Source of the DNA: Gammaproteobacteria bacterium
GTDB lineage: Bacteria; Pseudomonadota; Gammaproteobacteria; Steroidobacterales; JABDKV01
NCBI GenBank assembly: GCA_029862285.1
Contig: JAOTXR010000054.1
Coordinates: forward strand, 1-9,040
Reading direction: 5' to 3'
Length of the DNA: 9,040 nucleotides
A program made the translations under genes and the position numbers. This document shows, piece after piece, positions 1-9,040 of this stretch (its first letter is position 1; each line of letters opens with the position of its first letter). The notes beneath the pieces were generated by a model. It did no database searches. It was not told the DNA's origin and worked only from the letters and a program-made list of their open reading frames with translations.

Positions 1-254
1 GGCAACAGATCCAGTGCAATGATCCGTCCCTGGCCCTTGAGCCGGTGCGCTGCGTATTGGCTCCAGCCACCTGGTGCCGAACCCAGGTCTACAACGGTCA
101 TCCCGGGTTTGAGCAGACGCAGACGCAGACGCCGGTCAATCTCATCGAGCTTGAATACCGCGCGGGATCGCCAGCCCTCCGCCCGGGCGCGACGAATCCA
201 GACGTCTTTTTCCTGGCTGGTACGCCACTGGTGGCTCTTGCTACGACGGCTCAT
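1..254 (-). CDS. rlmE: RlmE (FtsJ/RrmJ) 23S rRNA 2'-O-ribose methyltransferase, N-terminal part
   Basis: Only the first 84 codons lie in the window; the gene continues past the left edge. The family methylates the 2'-O of U2552 in the A-loop of 23S rRNA on the 50S subunit, using S-adenosylmethionine. The SAM-binding motif I, DLGSAPGGWSQ, is at residues 56-66. K35 in the segment RAVFKLDEI corresponds by position to the catalytic Lys38 of E. coli RlmE, and the fragment ends in a strand (GRIIALDLL) matching motif II. The ATG at 254-252 gives an N-terminus three residues shorter than E. coli before the conserved lysine. No Shine-Dalgarno-like sequence precedes this ATG; a TTG lies four codons upstream in frame but has no better support. 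The gene is divergent from yhbY, with 21 bp between start codons. In relatives ftsH normally follows, outside this window. Identification is secure from motifs and gene order. Confidence 0.95.
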   Translation of the reverse strand, partial: MSRRSKSHQWRTSQEKDVWIRRARAEGWRSRAVFKLDEIDRRLRLRLLKPGMTVVDLGSAPGGWSQYAAHRLKGQGRIIALDLL

Positions 255-267
255 GGGCGGGGACAAT
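238..267 (+). promoter_or_regulatory. candidate sigma-70 promoter for yhbY
   Basis: On the plus strand TTGCTA (238-243) and GACAAT (262-267) are separated by 18 nt, each matching four of six consensus bases. The start would fall a couple of bases before the yhbY ATG at 276. The -10 shares its bases with the candidate -10 of rlmE on the other strand. This is a weak call; the only other start signal is a GGGGA (259-263) lying 12 nt upstream of the ATG, rather far for a ribosome binding site. Confidence 0.2.
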
Positions 268-290
268 AGCTGACTATGGATGAACGACAA
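263..290 (-). promoter_or_regulatory. candidate sigma-70 promoter for rlmE
   Basis: Reading the minus strand, a -35-like TTGTCG (285-290) is followed after 16 nt by a -10-like TATTGT (263-268); each matches four of six consensus bases. Transcription would begin about at the rlmE ATG, implying a leaderless or nearly leaderless mRNA, in keeping with the missing Shine-Dalgarno. The match is weak and could be chance. Confidence 0.25.
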
Positions 291-548
291 AAGAAGCGCC
301 TGCGTGGCCGCGGACATGACCTCAAGGCGGTCGTGATTATTGGCTCGGCCGGTCTCACCGCCGCAGTCAACGCCGAAATCGATATCGCACTCGACGCGCA
401 CGAACTGATAAAGCTAAAGGTGCGGGTCGGCGATCGGAATGCGCGAGATACCACCATAAAGACAATCTGTGCCGAACATAAGGCGGAATTGGTGCAGCGA
501 GTCGGAAACACTGCGTTGCTGTACCGGCAACGCCCGCCTCAGACGTAA
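276..548 (+). CDS. yhbY: YhbY, CRM-domain RNA-binding protein of the 50S ribosome precursor
   Basis: A 90-residue protein made of a single CRM (chloroplast RNA splicing and ribosome maturation) domain, close in length to E. coli YhbY (97 residues). The family binds pre-50S particles and is linked to large-subunit assembly; it has the fold of the C-terminal domain of IF3. The GxxG loop typical of the domain is at residues 23-26 (GSAG, followed by LT), the conserved helix end HELIKLKV is at 42-49, and the final strand NTALLYR is at 78-84. It is the only gene here on the plus strand, which agrees with its orientation between greA and rlmE in other gammaproteobacteria. Its last 10 nt overlap the end of greA tail to tail. 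The ATG at 276 is the first start that gives the full domain. Confidence 0.95.
   Translation: MDERQKKRLRGRGHDLKAVVIIGSAGLTAAVNAEIDIALDAHELIKLKVRVGDRNARDTTIKTICAEHKAELVQRVGNTALLYRQRPPQT
504..533 (-). terminator. candidate terminator hairpin after greA
   Basis: A perfect 7-bp inverted repeat, GCGTTGC (513-519) and GCAACGC (527-533), has a 7-nt loop that can add a wobble and one more pair. On the minus strand it begins 5 nt after the greA stop codon and is followed by AGTGTTTCC, a poor U-tract. The position fits termination of the carAB-greA transcript. The hairpin lies inside the yhbY coding sequence (codons for NTALLYRQR), so it could also be a coincidence of coding constraint. The weak T-run makes an intrinsic terminator uncertain. 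Confidence 0.4.
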
Positions 549-1011
549 CGAACCTCGAGAATTTCATAGTTGCGGCTGCCACCGGGTGCAGCGACTTCCA
601 CCTCATCGCCCGCTTCGCGTCCGATTAACGCCCGCGCCATCGGCGACGTTACTGAGATGAGGCCCTGGTTAATATCGGCTTCTTCCTGACCGACAATCTG
701 ATAGGTCACCTCTTTTTCGGCATCTATTTCTAACAGATCTATCGTCGCGCCGAACACAACACGGTCACCGGGATCGAGCGTGGAAATATCTATGACCTGA
801 GCATTCGACAATACCCATTCCAACTCCTTGATCCGGCCCTCCATGAAACTCTGCTGTTCGCGGGCAGCATGGTATTCGGCGTTTTCCTTTAAATCACCAT
901 GCTCGCGTGCCACAGCTATTGCCTGGATAACTTTCGGCCGTTCTTCTTTTTTCAGACGACTGAGTTCTTCGCGTAACATTTCCGCACCGCTGGCCGTCAG
1001 TGGGATTCTAT

Positions 1012-1015
<4 letters not shown>
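539..1015 (-). CDS. greA: GreA transcript cleavage and elongation factor
   Basis: A 158-residue protein, the same length as E. coli GreA. It enters the secondary channel of RNA polymerase and stimulates cleavage of backtracked RNA, freeing arrested complexes. Residues 1-75 or so form the antiparallel coiled coil; the tip segment [17 protein letters not shown] (39-55) carries the two acidic residues D41 and E44, which hold the catalytic Mg2+ in the family. The C-terminal FKBP-like domain covers about 80-158, with VFGATIDL (87-94) and [13 protein letters not shown] (120-132). The ATG is part of an ATGA that includes the carB stop codon, and a good Shine-Dalgarno GGGAG (1024-1028) sits 8 nt upstream within carB, so translation is probably coupled to carB. 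The 3' end overlaps yhbY by 10 nt on the opposite strand. It is intact and confidently identified. Confidence 0.98.
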
Positions 1016-4239
<3,224 letters not shown>

Positions 4240-4240
4240 G

Positions 4241-5401
4241 CTATCCCCGCATCACATTGGCGCACGGCTTGCCGGTACCGCTCATCATCTGACCAAAACG
4301 ATCAAACAACTGTCGTAACTCGTGTGGACCGGGACTCGCTTCGGGATGACCCTGAAAACCAAATGCCTGACAATCGTTACGCGCTATACCCTGTAAGCTG
4401 CCATCGAACAACGAACGATGCGTCGCCACGACGCAATCGGGCAGCGTGGCCTCGTCGACAGCGAAACCGTGATTCTGGCTGGTAATCATTACCTGGCCGG
4501 TCGCCAGATCCTGCACCGGGTGATTGGCTCCGTGATGACCAAACTTCATCTTTATGGTCTTGGCACCACTGGCGAGCGCCAGTAACTGATGCCCGAGACA
4601 AATCCCGAAAACCGGAATACCCGCGACCAGAATTTCGCGGATTGCCTCAATAGCGTAATCACACGGCTCGGGATCGCCCGGACCATTGGACAGGAACACG
4701 CCATCTGGAGAAAGCGCCAGTACGTCGGCCGCATTAGTTCGGGCCGGAACTACGGTCACACGACACTCATGAGCAACCAGCAGGCGCAAAATATTGCGTT
4801 TGATACCGAAGTCGAAAGCAACAACATGAAACCGCGGTGGTGGCGCCGTTTCCCGCCACGGTGCGTCCCGCCATTCATAAGCTTCGGCGCAGGAAACGAT
4901 CTGGGCCAGATCCATACCCTGCAAACCGGAAAACTGCTGCGCCCGCACAACGACTTCTGCCGGTTCGACGATACCGGTGGCTATACAACCGGCCTGAGCG
5001 CCTTTTTCACGAATCAGGCGCGTCAGCCTGCGGGTATCGATATCAGAGATCGCAACGACACGTTTATCTGTCAGGTAGTCTGACAAACTGCGTTGCGCTC
5101 GCCAGCTTGAATGGACGACGGGCAAATCGCGGATAATCAAACCGGCCGCATGCACTGCAGCCGACTCCTCGTCCTCATCGGTGACGCCGGTATTACCAAT
5201 ATGCGGGTAGGTCAGTGTTACCAGTTGCCGCGCATAGGACGGGTCGGTGAGAATTTCCTGGTAACCGGTCATGGCGGTGTTAAACACAACCTCGCCGACG
5301 GCCGCACCGGGTGCGCCGACCGAACGGCCCCGGAAGATACTCCCGTCCGCCAAAGCCAGAATCGCCGAATCGCTCAAGACCAGTCCCGTTTTTTTGATCA
5401 T
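4241..5401 (-). CDS. carA: Carbamoyl-phosphate synthase small subunit (glutaminase)
   Basis: With the ATG at 5401 the protein has 386 residues (E. coli 382). It hydrolyses glutamine and channels ammonia to CarB. The N-terminal CarA-specific domain includes [20 protein letters not shown] (36-55). The class I glutamine amidotransferase domain fills the second half: [12 protein letters not shown] (239-250), the nucleophile C268 in GICLGHQ, and the dyad H352 and E354 in [12 protein letters not shown], all one residue from the E. coli positions. Start choice: an open frame continues to an ATG at 5527, but that lies upstream of the likely promoter and adds non-homologous residues. Family alignment actually begins at SAILALADG, so a TTG at 5377 (giving MSDSAILAL) is a serious alternative; neither start has a strong Shine-Dalgarno (GAAG 8 nt before the ATG; GGGA 6 nt before the TTG). 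The gene is in an operon with carB and greA. Confidence 0.97.
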   Translation of the reverse strand: MIKKTGLVLSDSAILALADGSIFRGRSVGAPGAAVGEVVFNTAMTGYQEILTDPSYARQLVTLTYPHIGNTGVTDEDEESAAVHAAGLIIRDLPVVHSSWRAQRSLSDYLTDKRVVAISDIDTRRLTRLIREKGAQAGCIATGIVEPAEVVVRAQQFSGLQGMDLAQIVSCAEAYEWRDAPWRETAPPPRFHVVAFDFGIKRNILRLLVAHECRVTVVPARTNAADVLALSPDGVFLSNGPGDPEPCDYAIEAIREILVAGIPVFGICLGHQLLALASGAKTIKMKFGHHGANHPVQDLATGQVMITSQNHGFAVDEATLPDCVVATHRSLFDGSLQGIARNDCQAFGFQGHPEASPGPHELRQLFDRFGQMMSGTGKPCANVMRG

Positions 5402-5442
5402 GCTGCAAACTTCGTGCATTGAGCGAACCGCACATACACGAA

Positions 5443-5470
5443 CGGGACAGGCCGACCAGGCACTGTCCCG
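5443..5470 (-). promoter_or_regulatory. hairpin in the carA 5' leader
   Basis: A perfect 8-bp inverted repeat, CGGGACAG and CTGTCCCG (arms 5463-5470 and 5443-5450 on the minus strand), encloses 12 nt in which GCC and GGC can pair again past a single bulged T, leaving a 5-nt loop. If transcription starts near 5472, the structure would form at the very 5' end of the carAB mRNA. No T-run follows, so it is not a standard terminator. It could be an operator, a leader-RNA control element or a 5' stabilising stem; the sequence does not decide. Confidence 0.5.
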
Positions 5471-5478
5471 AGAAGAGG

Positions 5479-5507
5479 ATTCTACGCGATAACCCTCGCC
5501 TCCCCAA
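5479..5507 (-). promoter_or_regulatory. candidate sigma-70 promoter for carAB-greA
   Basis: On the minus strand, TTGGGG (5502-5507) and TAGAAT (5479-5484) are separated by exactly 17 nt. The -10 matches five of six consensus bases and the -35 three of six. The start would be near 5472, leaving a leader of about 70 nt before the carA ATG. The location in the only sizeable gap upstream of carA supports it. I saw no convincing ArgR or PurR box around it. Confidence 0.5.
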
Positions 5508-5558
5508 GTCCAGGGGGCCCGGGCCAAGGCCGGGCTGTCTCGATATCTGCACCATGGC

Positions 5559-5598
5559 TCGGCCCTGGCTGCCAGATACTGAGATTAAACAGGGCCGA
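5559..5598 (-). repeat. 9-bp inverted repeat just after dapB
   Basis: TCGGCCCTG (minus strand, 5590-5598) and CAGGGCCGA (5559-5567) form a perfect 9-bp dyad with a 22-nt AT-richer loop. It starts 14 nt after the dapB stop codon. There is no T-tract after it, so intrinsic termination is unlikely; it may protect the dapB 3' end. A second GC-rich dyad (GCCCGG at 5530-5535 with CCGGGC at 5517-5522) follows before the carA promoter. Together with the leader hairpin these account for most of the 211-nt dapB-carA gap, in which I see no gene. Confidence 0.4.
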
Positions 5599-5612
5599 CG
5601 GGAGCCCAGAGG

Positions 5613-6395
5613 TCAGAGCCCGAGTACATCCGTCATCGAATAAAGCCCGGCTGGCCGGCCGGCCAACCAGCGCGCCGCCCGCAAAGCACCGTCAGCAAAA
5701 GCGCCACGATGCATCGCCCGATGACGCAGTTCGACTGTTTCACTATCGGAAGAAAACATCACCGTATGTTTGCCGACTTCGGTGCCGGCCCGCACAGCGG
5801 AAAATCCGATGTCGCCGCTGTGGCGCTGCCGGCTTTTCCCAGGCGCACGAAAATCCATGACCTTGTCGAATTCCTGCCCACGCGCCGCAGCAATCAACTC
5901 ACCGAACTGCAAAGCGGTACCCGAGGGTACGTCACGCTTGTAGCGATGATGTTCGTCGACAATCTCGGCATCATAGTCCACCGCCAATGCAGCAGCCGCA
6001 AGCTCTGTCAAGTGAAAACACAAATTGACTCCAATACTCATGTTCGGCGACCACACCAGCGGCAGATCGCGGCCCACATCCCGCAAGCGAATTTTCTGGG
6101 TCGCGGATAAACCGGTGGTTCCGATTACCATTGGGCAGTGCGCCTCCAGACATGCCGTAACATTACTGTTGAAAGCCTGAGGCAAGGTGAAGTCAATTGC
6201 GATTTCGGCGCCGTCGAGTGCACCGACCGGCTGATCTGTATACGCCACATCCGGTCCGGCGGCGCGACCGACATGGGTGCTGCCGGGACGTACCAGCGCA
6301 CCGGACAGTATCAGCTCATCATGGTCGCCGATGGCATTGACTACCGCCTGGCCCATGCGGCCGCCGGCACCCAACACTGCAATCCGCAAACTCAT
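5613..6395 (-). CDS. dapB: 4-hydroxy-tetrahydrodipicolinate reductase
   Basis: A 260-residue enzyme (E. coli 273) of the diaminopimelate and lysine pathway; it reduces the DapA product to tetrahydrodipicolinate with NAD(P)H in the cytosol. The Rossmann nucleotide-binding loop GAGGRMG is at 9-15, and the conserved GTTG at 92-95 and SPNMSIGVN at 116-124 close the cofactor domain. The catalytic and substrate-binding segment EHHRYKRDVPSGTA is at 148-161, with H149, H150 and K153 equivalent to E. coli H159, H160 and K163, followed by the C-terminal SVRAGxxxGxH-like stretch (AVRAGTEVGKH, 200-210). The ATG at 6395 is fixed by a very strong Shine-Dalgarno, AGGAGG (6401-6406), 5 nt upstream. It begins 21 nt after the dnaJ stop, so it is probably co-transcribed with dnaJ. 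The gene is intact. Confidence 0.98.
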   Translation of the reverse strand: MSLRIAVLGAGGRMGQAVVNAIGDHDELILSGALVRPGSTHVGRAAGPDVAYTDQPVGALDGAEIAIDFTLPQAFNSNVTACLEAHCPMVIGTTGLSATQKIRLRDVGRDLPLVWSPNMSIGVNLCFHLTELAAAALAVDYDAEIVDEHHRYKRDVPSGTALQFGELIAAARGQEFDKVMDFRAPGKSRQRHSGDIGFSAVRAGTEVGKHTVMFSSDSETVELRHRAMHRGAFADGALRAARWLAGRPAGLYSMTDVLGL

Positions 6396-6416
6396 GGCCG
6401 CCTCCTTGCGCTCCGG

Positions 6417-7562
6417 TCAGGAACGCAAATCATCAAAAAAGGCTTTTACGCCGTCTACCCAAGAACGCGATCGCGGGTTGTGCCGGGAACCACCGGCGGT
6501 CAGCGAACCCTCAAATTTTTCCAGCAGCTCTTTCTGTTCACTACTCAGATGCACCGGTGTTTCAACGACGACACGGCAATGTAAATCGCCGTGGCTGGTA
6601 CCTCGAACCGGTTTCACACCTTTACCGCGCAGGCGAAATATTTTTCCGGATTGTGTGCCTGCGGGAATCTTGAGTGACACTTTGCCGTCAAGCGTAGGCA
6701 CGTCCACCGCACCACCGAGCACGGCGGTGGCGTAACTCAGCGGCACTTCGCTGGCCAGGTCGGCACCATCGCGCTCGAAAATCTGGTGCGGTCGCACGCG
6801 AATCTCAACAAACAGATCGCCCGCCGGCCCGCCGTTACGTCCCGCTTCGCCCTCGCCGCTCAACCGAATGCGGTCGCCCGTATCGACACCGGCCGGGACA
6901 GTCACCGACAGAGTTTTGGTCTTGCGCATACGGCCCTGGCCACTGCACTGACTGCAAGGCTCAGAAATAACTTCACCACTGCCCTTACACCGCGGACAGG
7001 TTTGCTGGACCGAGAAAAAACCCTGCTGCATTCGGACCTGCCCCTGACCACCGCAGGTGCCACAGGTTTCCGGCCGGCTGCCCGGTGCCGCGCCACTGCC
7101 CTCACACTGTGTGCAACTGACCAATGTGGGTACATCGATGCTGATCTTGGTTCCGCCAACTGCCTGTTCCAGATCCAGGTCGAGCTGATAGCGCAAATCG
7201 GCGCCACGATAAACGCGACTACCGCGACGGCGCGCGCCGCCACCGCCGAAAATATCGCCGAAGACGTCGCCAAAAATATCGCCAAAGACATCGCCCGGGT
7301 TTACGCCGCTACCGCCCGGGCCCATTCCGGAACTACCGTCGACGCCGGCATGACCAAATTGATCGTAAGCCGCCCGCTTGCGCTGATCGCTGAGTACTTC
7401 GTAGGCGGTTTTGACTTCTTTGAATGCGGCTTCCGCTTCCGCATCATCCGGATTTCTATCCGGATGCAGTTTCATAGCAAGACGACGGTACGCCTTCTTG
7501 ATCTCAGCGTCCGTCGCGTTGCGTGCTACTTCCAGCACTTCATAGAGATCGCGTTGTGCCAT
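6417..7562 (-). CDS. dnaJ: Chaperone protein DnaJ (type A Hsp40)
   Basis: A 381-residue co-chaperone (E. coli 376) that delivers unfolded clients to DnaK and stimulates its ATPase. The order of domains is the full type A set: J domain (about 4-70) with the essential HPD at 33-35; Gly/Phe-rich linker (about 71-110) holding four DVFG/DIFG units; a zinc domain with four CxxCxGxG repeats (CTQCEGSG at 150, CGTCGGQG at 167, CPRCKGSG at 189, CSQCSGQG at 203), all eight cysteines present; then the C-terminal substrate-binding and dimerisation domains to the end. The ATG at 7562 matches the family N-terminus ([10 protein letters not shown]); its Shine-Dalgarno, GGAAG, is only 3 nt away. It follows dnaK after 95 nt and precedes dapB by 21 nt. 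The gap before it contains a palindromic repeat that may affect the DnaK to DnaJ ratio. Confidence 0.99.
   Translation of the reverse strand: MAQRDLYEVLEVARNATDAEIKKAYRRLAMKLHPDRNPDDAEAEAAFKEVKTAYEVLSDQRKRAAYDQFGHAGVDGSSGMGPGGSGVNPGDVFGDIFGDVFGDIFGGGGARRRGSRVYRGADLRYQLDLDLEQAVGGTKISIDVPTLVSCTQCEGSGAAPGSRPETCGTCGGQGQVRMQQGFFSVQQTCPRCKGSGEVISEPCSQCSGQGRMRKTKTLSVTVPAGVDTGDRIRLSGEGEAGRNGGPAGDLFVEIRVRPHQIFERDGADLASEVPLSYATAVLGGAVDVPTLDGKVSLKIPAGTQSGKIFRLRGKGVKPVRGTSHGDLHCRVVVETPVHLSSEQKELLEKFEGSLTAGGSRHNPRSRSWVDGVKAFFDDLRS
7245..7292 (-). repeat. four 12-nt tandem units in the dnaJ G/F region
   Basis: Four 12-nt units (7245-7256, 7257-7268, 7269-7280, 7281-7292), each a variant of gccRAAratatc on the plus strand, encode [16 protein letters not shown] (residues 91-106 of DnaJ). 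Units one and three, and two and four, differ from each other by only one or two bases. From memory, E. coli DnaJ has [12 protein letters not shown] here, three units, so this gene carries one more. Confidence 0.85.
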
Positions 7563-7570
7563 GCGCTTCC

Positions 7571-7647
7571 AAATAATGGGACAAATAATGGGGTCGAACC
7601 GCTATTTTCCCCTTGGAAATCGCCGTTCGACCCCGGTTCACGGTTCA
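7571..7647 (-). repeat. palindromic REP-like element between dnaK and dnaJ
   Basis: The 95-nt gap between dnaK and dnaJ contains a perfect 10-bp inverted repeat, GGGGTCGAAC (7590-7599) and GTTCGACCCC (7625-7634). Its 25-nt interior is itself an imperfect palindrome (TTTCC against GGAAA around CCTT), so the whole 45 nt can fold into a long hairpin with two mismatches and one bulge. Flanking it are a 10-nt direct repeat AAATAATGGG (7571-7580 and 7583-7592) and a tandem CGGTTCA (7634-7640, 7641-7647). The GACCCCATTATTT edge resembles, from memory, intergenic repeats tied to REP-associated tyrosine transposases in gammaproteobacteria; I could not search. In the dnaK-dnaJ mRNA it would form a stable stem and might act as a partial terminator or a processing and stability element. 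Confidence 0.6.
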
Positions 7648-7657
7648 TGATGTTGCG

Positions 7658-9040
<1,383 letters not shown>

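Noticed and set aside
549..600. Terminator for yhbY on the plus strand (GCTGC/GCAGC stem)
   Set aside because: The stem is only 5 bp, lies in greA coding sequence and is not followed by a T-run.
5402..5425. PurR-like or ArgR-like box in the carA leader (TGCACGAAGTTTGCA)
   Set aside because: Only the outer TGCA/TGCA match symmetrically and the centre does not fit either consensus; chance is likelier.
5280..5448. Possible leader peptide starting with [10 protein letters not shown] ahead of carA
   Set aside because: It runs far into carA out of frame, has no arginine or pyrimidine-linked codon run suited to attenuation, and no ribosome binding site.
5402..5527. N-terminal extension of carA to an ATG at 5527
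   Set aside because: The added residues have no resemblance to CarA proteins, and the candidate promoter at 5479-5507 would lie inside the coding region.

Overview
The window is a block of conserved chromosomal housekeeping genes from a gammaproteobacterium with a fairly GC-rich genome. The gene order dnaK, dnaJ, dapB, carA, carB, greA, followed by divergently oriented yhbY and rlmE, is the arrangement I know from Pseudomonas and related Gammaproteobacteria. The proteins match the Escherichia coli family members residue for residue at their catalytic sites. Nothing points to a plasmid, phage or genomic island, and I cannot name a genus.

Layout, read along the minus strand from the right edge: dnaK (Hsp70, N-terminal ~177 residues outside the window), a 95-nt gap filled largely by a palindromic repeat, dnaJ (Hsp40), dapB 21 nt further on, then a 211-nt gap with a candidate sigma-70 promoter and three inverted repeats. 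After that come carA, carB and greA, packed with a 1-nt gap (carA/carB) and an ATGA overlap (carB/greA). The plus-strand gene yhbY converges on greA with a 10-nt overlap, and a hairpin just beyond the greA stop may end the long minus-strand transcript. The start codons of yhbY and rlmE face each other across only 21 bp; rlmE runs off the left edge.

Functionally the block joins protein folding (DnaK/DnaJ), lysine and diaminopimelate synthesis (DapB), carbamoyl phosphate supply for arginine and pyrimidines (CarAB), rescue of stalled RNA polymerase (GreA), and ribosome biogenesis (YhbY, RlmE). All the complete genes look intact, with no frameshift and no lost catalytic residue.

I found no undescribed multi-gene system. 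The points worth a second look are non-coding: the palindromic REP-like element between dnaK and dnaJ, the structured carAB leader, the compressed rlmE/yhbY divergent start region, the greA-end hairpin embedded in the yhbY coding sequence, and a 12-nt tandem repeat encoding part of the DnaJ G/F region.
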